A program made the translations under genes and the position numbers. Below, piece after piece: positions 1 to 9,287 of a DNA stretch of 64,000 nucleotides. A model generated the notes under the pieces. It ran no database searches. It saw only the letters and a list, made by a program, of their open reading frames with translations, and was not told where the DNA came from. The stretch comes from Kocuria marina (GTDB lineage Bacteria; Actinomycetota; Actinomycetes; Actinomycetales; Micrococcaceae). Each line of letters starts with the position of its first letter. Within the stretch, counting starts at the first letter, position 1. Location: the NCBI RefSeq assembly GCF_000786655.1, contig NZ_JROM01000055.1:124001-188000 (forward strand), written 5' to 3'.

Positions 1-886
1 TGCCGGGCATGCTGCCGTTGTAGTTCTCGTTCTTCTTGAGCGTGACCGAGTTGTTCTCCACCACATTGTCGATCTTGTAGGGGCCGCTGGAGAGCAGGAC
101 ATCCTTGTCGTCCGGGGTGGACGTGAAGTTGAAGGAGGTGTCCCAGGCCTTACCGATCTTCTCCAGCTCGGGCTGCTTCTGGGGGTTCTTGGGATCGCCC
201 TTCTTCTGGTTCTCGAGCACCTTGAGCAGTTCGTCCTCGGACATCCCGGCCTTCTTGGCCACCACGTGCGCGGGCATCAGGTAGTTCTCGTCGAAGGCGA
301 TCTCCCAGTCCGCGTTCTGCTTGCCCCACGTGACGGTCATGGTCTTGCCGTCCTCGGAGAACTCGGGCTTGTCCGTGGAGCCCAGGATGTCCGTGGAGCC
401 GGCGATCGTGAAGTAGTCCTTGCCGGCCTTGCCGTCCTCGCTCGCGTCATTGGCGTAGCCGGAGAGCAGGGACCACCACAGCATGAGATCGGCCTTGTCG
501 ATCTTGTTGCCGTCCGACCACTGCGGGTCCTTGAGCGTGTATTCGACGGTCAGGGGATCGTCCGAGGTCTTCTTGTACGTGCCGAAGCCCTCGTTGGGGT
601 GGATCTTCTGCTCCGGGTCCACCGTGATGAACCCTTCGCGGGTCATCTCCGCCACGTGGCCATTGATGTCCAGGTTCGTCTTGGTGTAGCCCGGATTGGC
701 ACCCGAGAACTTGTTGGTCTCGGCGACATTGACCACGCCGCCGCTCTGGGCGCTTGCGCTGCTGGCACCGCCGCCGCCGTTGCTGTCGTTGCCGCCGCCG
801 CCCACGCTGGCGCAGCCGGTCAGCGTGAGTGCAGCGATTGCCGCGACGGACACGGCAGCCTTCCCCTTGAAGGTGTACTTTCCCAT
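1..886 (-). CDS. Peptide-type ABC transporter substrate-binding lipoprotein (partial, C-terminus outside window)
   Basis: Reading from ATG at 886 on the minus strand gives an intact frame of about 295 residues that runs off the left edge. The start is fixed by a GGGAGGAAA ribosome site five bases upstream. Residues 1-25 are a lipoprotein signal: basic n-region, Ala/Val core, lipobox LTGC with Cys25 as the acylation site, then a Gly/Ser/Asn linker typical of extracytoplasmic solute receptors. The following part resembles family 5 (oligopeptide/nickel/dipeptide) binding proteins, with the characteristic stretch about effects of added solute (PQWSDGNKIDKADLMLWWS). It would sit on the outer face of the membrane and deliver peptides to an ABC permease, whose genes probably lie to the left of the window. 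Exact substrate cannot be read from this fragment. Confidence 0.85.
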   Translation of the reverse strand, partial: MGKYTFKGKAAVSVAAIAALTLTGCASVGGGGNDSNGGGGASSASAQSGGVVNVAETNKFSGANPGYTKTNLDINGHVAEMTREGFITVDPEQKIHPNEGFGTYKKTSDDPLTVEYTLKDPQWSDGNKIDKADLMLWWSLLSGYANDASEDGKAGKDYFTIAGSTDILGSTDKPEFSEDGKTMTVTWGKQNADWEIAFDENYLMPAHVVAKKAGMSEDELLKVLENQKKGDPKNPQKQPELEKIGKAWDTSFNFTSTPDDKDVLLSSGPYKIDNVVENNSVTLKKNENYNGSMPG

Positions 887-999
887 GACGTTTCCTCCCG
901 ATATGGTGTCCATGGAATGTGCGTTGCACCCCGGTGGTTGTTACCCCGAGCCGAGGTCGGCATCACCGATGGATTGTGGTGCGTCTCACGATGAAGCAC

Positions 1000-1019
1000 A
1001 GGTTACTCGCGGATAACCT
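1000..1019. promoter_or_regulatory. Weak inverted repeat upstream of the ABC lipoprotein gene
   Basis: AGGTTA and TAACCT arms (6 bp, perfect) are separated by 8 bases in the 275-base gap between the divergent ABC lipoprotein and LapA-like genes. It could be an operator for either gene. The arms are short, so chance is a real possibility. Confidence 0.2.
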
Positions 1020-1161
1020 TTTCGGGGAGAAACCTCCCTCGTGTCTCGGGAGTGTCGGATGATTTCGTCGTGGCGCGGGCAATGCCGAGCATCGAATCAC
1101 ATTCCGTGATATTGGCCGTACGCTGTTGCCATCCTCACTTCGCCCCGTCAGGAGGCCCCCC

Positions 1162-1698
1162 GTGACCAACACACCGCACGAGCCCCGTAACACGCCTCGT
1201 CTCCCCCCGGACGACGCCGCACGCCCGCCTCACACTCCCGGCTCCCGTTCCGCGGGCGAACCGCTGCGCGAGGGGTACGCGGACGCACACCCGGCGCCGT
1301 CGGCCCCCGTGGACGCGCAACGTCCCGGGACGGCGGTCACGGACAGCGGGACCGCGCACTCGGCCTCGGGGGCAGGGGGTACGGCCTCCCCCGTGGATCC
1401 CTCGCTGGATAAGCCCGTCAAGCGCGGCGTGTCGGGGACCGTGTGGGCGGCGCTGATCCTGGGCGTGATCGTGCTGATCCTGTTGCTGGTCTTTATCATC
1501 CAGAACAACGTGGCCACGCGATTCGAGTACATGGCGTGGACGTTCAGCCTCCCGTTGGGCGTGGCCATGCTGCTCTCGGCGATCGCCGGGGCCCTGATCA
1601 TGGCCCTCGTGGGGTCCGTGCGGATGTTCTCTTTGGGTCACCGCGTGCGCAAGCTCGAACGCGAGCGCGAGCGGATCAGGACCTCGCTGCACGGCTGA
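1162..1698 (+). CDS. LapA-domain (DUF1049) membrane protein
   Basis: GTG at 1162 is chosen because an AGGAGG site sits 6 bases upstream; the frame is open further upstream but without a ribosome site. The 178-residue product has a long Pro/Ala/Thr-rich N-terminal tail (about residues 1-85), then two membrane segments (about 95-115 and 130-155) with the motif FIIQNNVATRFEY between them, then a short basic, probably coiled C-terminus with the pattern RVRKLERERERI. This two-helix plus QN motif is the LapA/DUF1049 signature. In enterobacteria LapA helps lipopolysaccharide assembly, which a Gram-positive does not have, so the actinobacterial role is unknown. A strong hairpin follows the stop, so it looks monocistronic. 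Confidence 0.75.
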   Translation: MTNTPHEPRNTPRLPPDDAARPPHTPGSRSAGEPLREGYADAHPAPSAPVDAQRPGTAVTDSGTAHSASGAGGTASPVDPSLDKPVKRGVSGTVWAALILGVIVLILLLVFIIQNNVATRFEYMAWTFSLPLGVAMLLSAIAGALIMALVGSVRMFSLGHRVRKLERERERIRTSLHG

Positions 1699-1716
1699 GA
1701 GCCCACTGCACCACGG

Positions 1717-1752
1717 CGCGCGGCGCCGGTCGATCGGGACCGGCGCCGCGCG
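1717..1752 (+). terminator. GC hairpin after the LapA-like gene
   Basis: Arms of 14-15 perfectly paired bases (1717-1731 with 1738-1752) and a 6-base loop lie 18 bases after the stop at 1698. There is no T-run, as is usual for high-GC actinobacterial terminators. Confidence 0.7.
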
Positions 1753-1900
1753 TCGTCGTACTCCGGGGAGTGCGCGAGCGTGACAGCGCGTAGGGCGCGT
1801 GGTGACCAGCCGGTGGGCCCGCCGCACACGGAATCGGGCGCGGGCCAGCGGGTATCCTGGGAGGCAGCCCAGTGACCGTCAATGCAAGGAGCCATCGCTC

Positions 1901-4114
1901 ATGCCCAAGATCATCTACACCGAGACCGACGAAGCACCCCTGCTCGCTACGTACTCGTTCAAGCCGATCGTGGAGGCGTTCGCCTCCACCGCCGGTGTGG
2001 AGGTGGAGACCCGGGATATTTCCCTGGCCGCGCGCATCCTGGCCCAGTTCCCGGACCGCCTTACCGACGAGCAGCGGGTCCCGGACACCCTGGCCGAGCT
2101 GGGCGAACTCGTGGAGACCCCGGAAGCGAACATCGTCAAGCTGCCGAACATCTCCGCGTCCATCCCGCAGCTGAAGGCCACCATCAAGGAGTTGCAGGCG
2201 GACGGCTACGACCTGCCGGACTACCCCGAGGTCGCCACCTCGGACGAGGCCAAGGACATCCGCGCACGTTACGACCGTGTCAAGGGCTCCGCCGTGAACC
2301 CCGTGCTGCGCGAGGGCAACTCGGACCGCCGCGCCCCCAAGGCCGTGAAGAACTACGCCCGGCAGCACCCGCACTCCATGGGCGAGTGGAGCAAGGACTC
2401 CAAGACCAACGTGGCCACGCTCGGCCACGACGACTTCCGCAGCAACGAGAAGTCCGTGATCATCCCCGAGGACGACACCCTGACCATCCAGCTCGTCACC
2501 GACCGGGGCACCACGGTGCTCAAGGAGTCCTTACCCGTACTGGCCGGTGAGGTCGTGGACGGCACCTTCATGAGCGCCACCGCGCTGGACGCGTTCCTCG
2601 CGGAGCAGGTGGCCCGCGCCAAGTCCGAGGACGTCCTGTTCTCCACCCACCTCAAGGCCACCATGATGAAGGTCTCCGACCCCATCATCTTCGGCCATGT
2701 GGTCACCGCGTTCTTCCGGGACGTCTTCGACCGCTACGGAGAGGACCTCGCCAAGGCGGGGCTGTCCCCCAACGACGGCCTGGGTGGAATCCTCTCGGGC
2801 CTGGATGTCCTGGACAACGGCCAGGAGATCAAGGCCGCGTTCGACAAGGCCATCGACGAGGGCCCCGAGTTGGCCTACGTGAACTCGGACAAGGGCATCA
2901 CCAATCTCCACGTGCTCTCGGACGTGATCGTGGACGCCTCCATGCCCGCCATGATCCGCACGTCCGGAAAGATGTGGGGTCGCGAGGGCGAGCAGAAGGA
3001 CACCCTGGCCGTGTTGCCGGACTCCTCCTACGCGGGGGTCTATCAGGTCGTGATCGACGACTGCCGCGCGAACGGCGCGTACGATCCCACGACCATGGGC
3101 ACCGTTCCGAACGTGGGTCTGATGGCACAGAAGGCCGAGGAGTACGGCTCCCACGACAAGACCTTCGAGATCCAGGACGCCGGCACCGTCCAGGTAGTCA
3201 ATGCCGCCGGTGAGGTGTTGCTGTCCCACGAGGTCCAGCCCGGGGACATCTGGCGCGCGTGCCAGGCCAAGGACGCCCCCATCAAGGACTGGGTGCAGCT
3301 GGCCGTGCGGCGTTCCCGCGACTCCGGGATGCCCGCCGTGTTCTGGCTGGACGAGTCCCGCGCCCACGACCGCAACCTGATCACCAAGGTGGAGCAGTAC
3401 CTCGCGGAGGAGGACACCGACGGTCTGGACCTGCGGATCCTCTCCCCCGTGGAGGCCACCAAGTTCACGGTGGAGCGCCTGCGCCGCGGCGAGGACACCA
3501 TCTCGGTGACCGGTAACGTGCTGCGCGACTACCTCACGGACCTGTTCCCCATCCTGGAACTGGGCACGTCCGCCAAGATGCTGTCCATCGTGCCGCTCAT
3601 GAACGGCGGTGGCCTGTTCGAGACCGGCGCCGGTGGCTCCGCGCCCAAGCACGTGCAGCAGCTGCAGGAGGAGAACCACCTGCGCTGGGACTCCCTGGGT
3701 GAGTTCCTGGCGCTCGCCGCGTCCTTCGAGCACCTGGCCAGCCGCTACGACAACGCCAAGGCGCAGGTCCTCGCCGACACCCTGGACCGCGCGACCGGGA
3801 CCTTCCTCAACGAGAACAAGTCCCCGTCCCGCAAGGTCAACGAGCTCGACAACCGCGGTTCGCACTACTACCTGGCCATGTTCTGGGCCGAGGAGCTCGC
3901 GCAGCAGACCGAGGACTCCGAGCTCGCGCAGGCGTTCCAGAAGGTCGCCTCCGAGCTGCGGGAGAACGAGGACACCATCAACGCCGAGCTGCTGGACGTC
4001 CAGGGTTCCCCCGCGGACCTCGGCGGGTACTACTGGCCCGTCCCCGAGAAGGTCTCCGCGGTCATGCGTCCCTCCGCCACGCTCAATGAGATCGTGGACG
4101 GGCTCAGCGCCTGA
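1901..4114 (+). CDS. icd: NADP-dependent isocitrate dehydrogenase, monomeric type
   Basis: The product is 737 residues, the normal size for the monomeric IDH-II family (about 740), and starts [13 protein letters not shown] as these enzymes do. ATG at 1901 follows AAGGAG at 1886-1891. It oxidatively decarboxylates isocitrate to 2-oxoglutarate with NADP+ in the cytoplasm (TCA cycle and NADPH supply). Family hallmarks are visible: the paired substrate-binding segments [12 protein letters not shown] and [15 protein letters not shown], the metal-binding stretch [22 protein letters not shown], and the C-terminal region with [13 protein letters not shown]. It stands alone, between hairpins at 1717 and 4174, so it is probably transcribed on its own. 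This family is common in Actinobacteria and unrelated in sequence to the E. coli homodimer. Confidence 0.97.
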   Translation: MPKIIYTETDEAPLLATYSFKPIVEAFASTAGVEVETRDISLAARILAQFPDRLTDEQRVPDTLAELGELVETPEANIVKLPNISASIPQLKATIKELQADGYDLPDYPEVATSDEAKDIRARYDRVKGSAVNPVLREGNSDRRAPKAVKNYARQHPHSMGEWSKDSKTNVATLGHDDFRSNEKSVIIPEDDTLTIQLVTDRGTTVLKESLPVLAGEVVDGTFMSATALDAFLAEQVARAKSEDVLFSTHLKATMMKVSDPIIFGHVVTAFFRDVFDRYGEDLAKAGLSPNDGLGGILSGLDVLDNGQEIKAAFDKAIDEGPELAYVNSDKGITNLHVLSDVIVDASMPAMIRTSGKMWGREGEQKDTLAVLPDSSYAGVYQVVIDDCRANGAYDPTTMGTVPNVGLMAQKAEEYGSHDKTFEIQDAGTVQVVNAAGEVLLSHEVQPGDIWRACQAKDAPIKDWVQLAVRRSRDSGMPAVFWLDESRAHDRNLITKVEQYLAEEDTDGLDLRILSPVEATKFTVERLRRGEDTISVTGNVLRDYLTDLFPILELGTSAKMLSIVPLMNGGGLFETGAGGSAPKHVQQLQEENHLRWDSLGEFLALAASFEHLASRYDNAKAQVLADTLDRATGTFLNENKSPSRKVNELDNRGSHYYLAMFWAEELAQQTEDSELAQAFQKVASELRENEDTINAELLDVQGSPADLGGYYWPVPEKVSAVMRPSATLNEIVDGLSA

Positions 4115-4173
4115 CACTCCGGCGCACCTCGCGCGCGTGACGGACCCACGTCCGGGCACGCGCAGCAACCGAC

Positions 4174-4217
4174 GACGACGCCGCGTCGCCTCCGCACGGG
4201 GGCGACGCGGCGTCGTC
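4174..4217 (+). terminator. Strong hairpin after icd
   Basis: A perfect 17-bp stem (4174-4190 with 4201-4217) and a 10-base loop lie 59 bases after the icd stop. The stem contains GACGACGCCG / CGGCGTCGTC, a motif that recurs in several intergenic hairpins of this window. Confidence 0.75.
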
Positions 4218-4310
4218 ACATGCGACGATCAGTTCACTGTCGATTGGCCGGCACCTCACCGGCCCCGATAGCGTGGAATACCCCCTGCCCCCTTCCCCCG
4301 GAGGTCTTCC

Positions 4311-6047
4311 ATGTCATCCGCGCCCGCGGCGCCATCCCCCGCCATGCCCCGTTGGACGGCCCTGAGTCTGGGAACCGTCCTGTTCCTGTCCGGATGCGCG
4401 GGCGGTGATGCCACGGATGCCGGCGGTGAGGACCGGGGTACGGCGGCGTCGAGCAGGGTGTCCGAGGCGCCGGTCCCGGACGACATGACCGTGTCCGTGG
4501 GAACCGTGGCGGACGCGGACGCGACCATCCACACGGTCGGCGTGAGCCGGGACGGCTCCGACGAACGCGCATCCGCCTACGACCTGGGCGTCCAGACGGC
4601 CGTGGACCGGGCCCTGGGCGAGCTGGCCGAGCAGGGCACCGGGCCCGAGGACCCTCTCATGGTGCTCAACCCCTACGGCACCAACACCACGGGGCTCTAC
4701 ACACGCTTCGCCACGAGCGGGGACGGCCGGTTGGAGTACACCGTCACGAGTGACGGCCACGAGGACTTCACGCGCACGGCCAAGGACCACGACGCGGATC
4801 CCGCGGTGTTCGAGACGCAGATCGTGGGACTCGTCCCGGGTACCGAGAACACCCTCACGACCACGTGGCATCCCGAGGACGGTGACGCCGTGGAGCGCAC
4901 GGTCACCCTCACCGCACCCGCGAGCCGAGCCGGTTACTCCACACACATGGACCGTGATCTGCGCGGGGACCCGGAGCAGCTCACGGACGGGATGTACCTG
5001 CTCAGCGGCGCCTACCACGCCCGTCCGTACGGGTTCCTGTTCGACAACGCCGGGAGCATGCGCGCCGAACTCCCCCTGGACGGCCACATGCTCGACCGCT
5101 TCGAGACCTACCGGGACACCCTGGTGTACCCCGTGGACGAACGCACCCTGGCGCGCGTGAACGGTGTGGGGCGCGTGGTGGACACCTACGATCTCGGGCG
5201 GTACGAGATGCACCACGACTTCACGCTCACCGAGGACGACCGCGCCCTGATCCTGGCCTCGGACACGTCCCGGGACAGCGTGGAGGACGTGCTGATCTCC
5301 CTGGACCTCACCACGGGTGAGCACCGGGAGGTCGTGGACTTCGCGGACCTGTTGGCCGGGTACAGGGACCTCACGAACCCGTACGAGGCACCGGGCTCGG
5401 ACGGGACGATCATCGACGACTGGCTCCACCTGAACTCCGTGGACCACCACGCCGGTGAGGACTCCGTGATCGTCAGCGGCCGGGAGAACTCCACGATCAT
5501 CAAGGTGGGTGACGTCCACGGCGAACCGCGCGTGGAGTACCTGATCGGCACCGACGAACTGTGGGAGGGCAGCGGCCACGAGGACGACCTGCTGCGCAAG
5601 GTCGGGGACTTCTCCGACACGGGCGGTCAGCACACGGTCATCCGCCACGACGACGCCGAGCCGGAGGACGGCCGGTACCACCTGAGCATCTTCGACAACT
5701 CGTACTGGAGCGTCCTCAGCCGAGAGGACTACACCGGTCCCGCCCCGCGGGACGCCTCGACCGTGTCCGGCACCGCCGAGGACGAGAACTCGTTCGTCCG
5801 CACGTACCTCGTGGACGAGAACGAGCGCACGTACTCGCAGGTCGACGCGGTGGACGTGCCCTACTCCTCGATCGTCTCGAGCGCGCAACAGCGCGACGGT
5901 AACACGGTGGTCAACAGCGGTCAGGCGTTCGAGCTCTCCGAACGGGACCCGGAGGACCGGGTGATCGCCACCTACTCCTACGAGGGTGAGCGGTACATGT
6001 ACCGCGGGGTGAAGTACGCGTTCGACGACTTCTGGTACGACGCCTGA
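4311..6047 (+). CDS. Arylsulfotransferase (AssT)-like lipoprotein
   Basis: The 578-residue product starts at ATG 4311 behind GGAGG at 4300-4304. Residues 1-29 form a lipoprotein signal with lipobox LSGC (Cys29), so it should be anchored outside the membrane. The body resembles bacterial PAPS-independent aryl-sulfate sulfotransferases, beta-propeller enzymes that move sulfate between phenols. The clearest match is around residues 369-400 (DDWLHLNSVDHH, then SGRENSTIIKV). His301/302 (HHDF), His379/380, Arg391 and His441 (GGQH) fall in the order of the catalytic His/His/Arg/His set known from the E. coli enzyme; this correspondence is by pattern only. No dsbL/dsbI-like partner is adjacent. It could have a related but different activity. 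Flanked by hairpins, it looks monocistronic. Confidence 0.75.
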   Translation: MSSAPAAPSPAMPRWTALSLGTVLFLSGCAGGDATDAGGEDRGTAASSRVSEAPVPDDMTVSVGTVADADATIHTVGVSRDGSDERASAYDLGVQTAVDRALGELAEQGTGPEDPLMVLNPYGTNTTGLYTRFATSGDGRLEYTVTSDGHEDFTRTAKDHDADPAVFETQIVGLVPGTENTLTTTWHPEDGDAVERTVTLTAPASRAGYSTHMDRDLRGDPEQLTDGMYLLSGAYHARPYGFLFDNAGSMRAELPLDGHMLDRFETYRDTLVYPVDERTLARVNGVGRVVDTYDLGRYEMHHDFTLTEDDRALILASDTSRDSVEDVLISLDLTTGEHREVVDFADLLAGYRDLTNPYEAPGSDGTIIDDWLHLNSVDHHAGEDSVIVSGRENSTIIKVGDVHGEPRVEYLIGTDELWEGSGHEDDLLRKVGDFSDTGGQHTVIRHDDAEPEDGRYHLSIFDNSYWSVLSREDYTGPAPRDASTVSGTAEDENSFVRTYLVDENERTYSQVDAVDVPYSSIVSSAQQRDGNTVVNSGQAFELSERDPEDRVIATYSYEGERYMYRGVKYAFDDFWYDA

Positions 6048-6112
6048 GGCTCGGACACGCCTGATGTCCGGCCATGCCCGAGGTCCGGCCGTGTGCGGGT
6101 CCGGACACGCGG

Positions 6113-6142
6113 GAGGGGCGGGACCGTACGGTCCCGCCCCTC
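6113..6142. terminator. 30-bp palindrome between convergent genes
   Basis: A perfect 30-bp palindrome (arms 6113-6127 and 6128-6142) lies between the AssT-like gene and tpx, which converge here. It can serve as a terminator in both directions. Confidence 0.7.
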
Positions 6143-6156
6143 GTACGGTGAGCTGA

Positions 6157-6654
6157 TCAGGAAACGGCGGCGACAGCGGCGTCGTAGTCCGGTTCCTCGG
6201 TGATCTCGTCCACGAGCTGGGTGTGGACGACCGTGCCGTTCTCGTCCACGACCACGACGGCGCGGGCCAGCAGACCCTCCAGGGGGCCGTCCGTCTGGGT
6301 CACGCCGTAGTCCTCGCCGAACGAGGAGCGGAACGCGGACGCGGTGGTGACGTTGTCGATGCCCTCCGCGGCGCAGAAGCGGCCCTGCGCGAACGGCAGG
6401 TCCTTGGACACGCACACCACGGCGGTGTTCTGCAGGGACGCGGCGCGCTGGTTGAACTCGCGCACGGACTGGGCGCACACCCCCGTGTCCAGGGACGGGA
6501 AGATGTTGAGCACCACGCGCTTGCCGGTGAACTCGTCCGAGGCCACGGGGCTCAGATCCGCTCCCACGAGGTCGAAGGACGGCGCGGACTCGCCCTGGGC
6601 GGGCAGCTCGCCGACGGTGTGGACGGGGTTTCCTTGGAATGCAGTAGTAGCCAT
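6157..6654 (-). CDS. tpx: Thiol peroxidase, atypical 2-Cys peroxiredoxin
   Basis: The product is 165 residues when started at ATG 6654, the standard Tpx length and start ([18 protein letters not shown]). The frame is open further upstream from a GTG at 6690, but that would add 12 atypical residues. The peroxidatic cysteine is in [16 protein letters not shown] and the resolving cysteine in [10 protein letters not shown], both matching the Tpx signatures. The cytoplasmic enzyme reduces hydrogen peroxide and alkyl peroxides with thioredoxin. A CACAAT hexamer (6661-6666 on the minus strand) lies six bases before ATG, so the message may be leaderless. The gene converges on the AssT-like gene with a 30-bp palindrome between them. 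Confidence 0.93.
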   Translation of the reverse strand: MATTAFQGNPVHTVGELPAQGESAPSFDLVGADLSPVASDEFTGKRVVLNIFPSLDTGVCAQSVREFNQRAASLQNTAVVCVSKDLPFAQGRFCAAEGIDNVTTASAFRSSFGEDYGVTQTDGPLEGLLARAVVVVDENGTVVHTQLVDEITEEPDYDAAVAAVS

Positions 6655-6830
6655 GTCTCCATTGTGGTGCGCGCCACCGCCCCGTGACACGCATGTCCGC
6701 CGTGCGCTGAACCGGGCTCGCTGATAGCCTCGGTGCCACCCTGCCCCGTGAGACGCATCACACGGGCACCCCGCACGAGAGTCGCGTGACCGCCGGCCAC
6801 CCCGGGGCGCGCAGCCCAGGAGGAAACACC

Positions 6831-7817
6831 GTGAGTACCACTCCCGTCACCGTGGCCGTGACCGGCGCCGCCGGCCAGATCGGATACAGCCTGCTGTTCC
6901 GGATCGCCCACGGGGACCTGCTCGGCCCCGAACGCCCTGTGCGGCTGCGGCTCCTGGAGATCCCGCAGGCGCTGTCCGCCCTCGAGGGCACCGTCATGGA
7001 ACTGCAGGACTGCGCGTTCCCGCTGCTCGCGGACGTGGAGATCGGCTCCGATCCCCGCACGGTGTTCGACGGCGCCCGGCTCGCCCTGCTCGTGGGGGCC
7101 CGGCCGCGGGCCAAGGGGATGGAACGCAGTGACCTGCTCGAGGCCAACGGCGCGATCTTCACGGAACAAGGGCGTGCCCTCAACGACGTGGCCCACGACG
7201 ACGTGCGCGTGGTCGTGACCGGCAACCCGGCCAACACCAATGCGTTGATCGCCCAGCGCAACGCCCCGGACATCCCCGCGTCCCGGTTCAGTGCCCTGAC
7301 CCGGTTGGACCACAACCGGGCCGCGGCCCTGCTCGCCGCGGAGACCGGAACCTCGGTCGCGAAGGTCAAGAACCTCAGCGTGTGGGGCAACCACTCCGCG
7401 ACCCAGTACCCGGATCTGGACCACGCCACGGTGGCCGGGCGCCCCGCCCTGGACCTCGTGTCCCGGGAGTGGGTCACGGACACGTTCATCCCCACGGTGT
7501 CCCAGCGCGGTGCGGCCGTGTTGCAGGCCCGCGGTGCGTCCTCCGCCGCGTCCGCGGCGAGCGCGACGCTCGATCACGCCCGGGACCTCATGCTCGGCAA
7601 CCGCCACGGGGACTGGACCTCCATGGCCGTGGTCTCGGACGGTTCCTATGGCGTTCCGGCCGGTCTGGTCAGCTCGTTCCCCGTCACCACGTCCGGGGGC
7701 GACTGGTCCGTGGTGCAGGGCCTGGAGATCTCCGAGTTTTCGCGGTCACGCATCGACGCGTCCGTGGCGGAACTCGAATCCGAGCGCGACGCCGTGCAGC
7801 AACTCGGCCTGATCTGA
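6831..7817 (+). CDS. mdh: Malate dehydrogenase
   Basis: GTG at 6831 follows AGGAGGA with 6-base spacing and gives a 328-residue protein, the usual actinobacterial size. The enzyme interconverts malate and oxaloacetate with NAD(H) in the TCA cycle. Visible landmarks are the nucleotide-binding loop TGAAGQIGY near the N-terminus, the mobile loop [15 protein letters not shown] with substrate arginines, NPANTNA, the catalytic aspartate in LTRLDHNRA, and the catalytic histidine in [11 protein letters not shown]. It is of the cytosolic-type group 2 MDH seen in mycobacteria. It is a single gene closed by a hairpin at 7825, converging on the macro-domain gene. Confidence 0.97.
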   Translation: MSTTPVTVAVTGAAGQIGYSLLFRIAHGDLLGPERPVRLRLLEIPQALSALEGTVMELQDCAFPLLADVEIGSDPRTVFDGARLALLVGARPRAKGMERSDLLEANGAIFTEQGRALNDVAHDDVRVVVTGNPANTNALIAQRNAPDIPASRFSALTRLDHNRAAALLAAETGTSVAKVKNLSVWGNHSATQYPDLDHATVAGRPALDLVSREWVTDTFIPTVSQRGAAVLQARGASSAASAASATLDHARDLMLGNRHGDWTSMAVVSDGSYGVPAGLVSSFPVTTSGGDWSVVQGLEISEFSRSRIDASVAELESERDAVQQLGLI

Positions 7818-7824
7818 TCCCGGC

Positions 7825-7859
7825 CCTGACCCGCCCCGTGACGCGCGGGGCGGGTCAGG
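7825..7859. terminator. Hairpin between convergent mdh and macro-domain gene
   Basis: A perfect 14-bp stem (7825-7838 with 7846-7859) with a 7-base loop follows the mdh stop. Its right arm covers the stop codon of the convergent macro-domain gene, so it can end both transcripts. Confidence 0.7.
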
Positions 7860-8370
7860 AGTTCTCGGACAGGGCGTCGCGGAACGCCTGCTCGGCGGCC
7901 TCGGAGAAGGGGACGAAGATGACGGTGTCCACGGAGGTGTCCGTGGCGAGGACCGTGCGCACGGCGATCCGGGCGGCGTCGTCCATGGGCCAGCCGTAGA
8001 TCCCGGCAGAGACCGCGGGGAAGGCCACGGACGTGGCACCGATCTCGTCCGCCACGCGCAGCGACTCGCGATAGCACGAGGCCAGGACGTCGCTGCGATC
8101 GGTCTTCTTGGCGAACACCGGGCCCACGGTGTGGATGACCCACGTGGCGGGCAGGTCGTACCCCTTGGTCGCCACGGCCTGGCCCGCGGGGAGCCCGTCC
8201 GGGAGGGTCGTCTCCCGCAACTGCTTGCACTCGGCGAGCAGCTGCTTCCCGGCGGCGCGGTGGATCGCCCCGTCCACACCTCCCCCGCCCAGGAGCTTGG
8301 AGTTGGCCGCGTTGACGATCGCGTCCGCGTGGACCTTCGTGATGTCACCCTTGCGAATCTCGATGTTCAT
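7855..8370 (-). CDS. Macro-domain protein, probable O-acetyl-ADP-ribose deacetylase
   Basis: The whole 171-residue product is one macro domain. It starts with the ADP-ribose-binding signature GDITKVHADAIVNAANSKLLGGGGVDGAIHRAAG (residues about 8-41, given in part: GDIT, NAAN, GGGGVDGAI) and has the second loop VSAGIYGWP. Asn and Asp in these loops match the YmdB/MacroD catalytic positions. Known members hydrolyse O-acetyl-ADP-ribose, or remove ADP-ribose from proteins, in the cytoplasm. It is divergent from the PIG-L gene, with only 56 bases between the two starts. A TAGTGT -10 box (8377-8382, minus strand) lies six bases before ATG, suggesting a leaderless transcript. Confidence 0.9.
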   Translation of the reverse strand: MNIEIRKGDITKVHADAIVNAANSKLLGGGGVDGAIHRAAGKQLLAECKQLRETTLPDGLPAGQAVATKGYDLPATWVIHTVGPVFAKKTDRSDVLASCYRESLRVADEIGATSVAFPAVSAGIYGWPMDDAARIAVRTVLATDTSVDTVIFVPFSEAAEQAFRDALSENS

Positions 8371-8426
8371 ACGGCCACACTAGTCCCGCCCTGTCACCGA
8401 GCCCCCGGTCCCCCTAGGCTGGAACC
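8371..8426. promoter_or_regulatory. Divergent promoters with back-to-back -10 boxes
   Basis: This 56-base gap holds TAGTGT (minus strand, 8377-8382), six bases from the macro-domain ATG, and TAGGCT (plus strand, 8415-8420), six bases from the PIG-L ATG. Both fit TANNNT -10 boxes of leaderless genes. No clear -35 is seen for either. Confidence 0.55.
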
Positions 8427-9146
8427 ATGGCCGATCTCGAACTGTTCGACGATTCAGGGGTCCGCACCGTCCTGTGCGTGGTGGCCCATCCGGACGACAT
8501 GGAGTACGGGGGTTCGGCCGCCGTCGCGCGCTGGACCCGACGCGGCGCCACGGTGAGCTACCTGCTGCTGACCGCCGGGGAGGCGGGGATCCGGGACCGC
8601 GATCCGCGCGACGTCGCCACGTTACGGCAGCGCGAACAGGAAGCCGCGTGCCACGCCGTGGGCGTCACCGACCTGCGGATCCTGGACCTGCCGGACGGGA
8701 CCCTCGAATACGGGCTGGACCTGCGGCGCAGGATCGCGCGGGTGATCCGCGAGGTGCGCCCGGACACCGTGGTCACGATCGACTGGGCCGTGGAGGCCGG
8801 GTGGGGGCTCAACCAGGCCGACCACCGCGTGGCGGGCATGGCCACGCTCGACGCCCTGCGCGATGCCGACAACCCCTGGGTGTTCCGGGAGCTGCTCGAG
8901 GACGAGGGACTCGAAGCATGGGGCGCCGAACGGCTGCTGGTCACGGGCGCACCACCGGATCACGCGATCGAACTGTCCGAGGAGGACATCACCGCGGCGG
9001 TCGAGTCGCTGCGCTGCCACGAGCAGTACCTCGGGGCCCTGGACGGGCACCCGGACCCGCACGAGATGATCACGGGCATGACCGAGGACGCCGGGCGCGC
9101 CGCCGGTGTGGACCACGCGCTGGGGGTGCGGGTCCTCCCGCTCTGA
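8427..9146 (+). CDS. PIG-L family deacetylase (LmbE-like)
   Basis: The 239-residue product has the PIG-L zinc motif AHPDDME near residue 17 and the later metal histidine in NQADHRVAG, with an intervening RQREQEAACHAVGV stretch usual in the family. The group includes mycothiol-pathway MshB and mycothiol-S-conjugate amidase Mca, N-acetylglucosaminyl deacetylases that act in the cytoplasm. This protein is shorter than MshB/Mca (about 290-300) and lacks their C-terminal part, so it is better called a generic PIG-L deacetylase with an unknown substrate. ATG 8427 lies six bases after TAGGCT; no ribosome site is needed for a leaderless message. Confidence 0.85.
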   Translation: MADLELFDDSGVRTVLCVVAHPDDMEYGGSAAVARWTRRGATVSYLLLTAGEAGIRDRDPRDVATLRQREQEAACHAVGVTDLRILDLPDGTLEYGLDLRRRIARVIREVRPDTVVTIDWAVEAGWGLNQADHRVAGMATLDALRDADNPWVFRELLEDEGLEAWGAERLLVTGAPPDHAIELSEEDITAAVESLRCHEQYLGALDGHPDPHEMITGMTEDAGRAAGVDHALGVRVLPL

Positions 9147-9287
9147 CGTCTTCGGGGTTTTCCGCGGGGCTTCGGTAGGGGGCGACGGCGCTCGTGCCGT
9201 CACGGGGCCGACGGCACTGGCGCCGTTGGCCGTCACGGCACAGCCCAGCCGTCCCGGAATGCCCCGCCACGTCACGATGCGGAACGT

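Noticed and set aside
1000-1019. AGGTTA/TAACCT inverted repeat as a strong operator
   Set aside because: The arms are only six bases, and one such repeat is expected by chance; kept only as a low-confidence note.
2531-4219. A 562-codon open frame opposite icd
   Set aside because: Same reason: antisense of a strongly coding region, no start signal and no recognisable domain.
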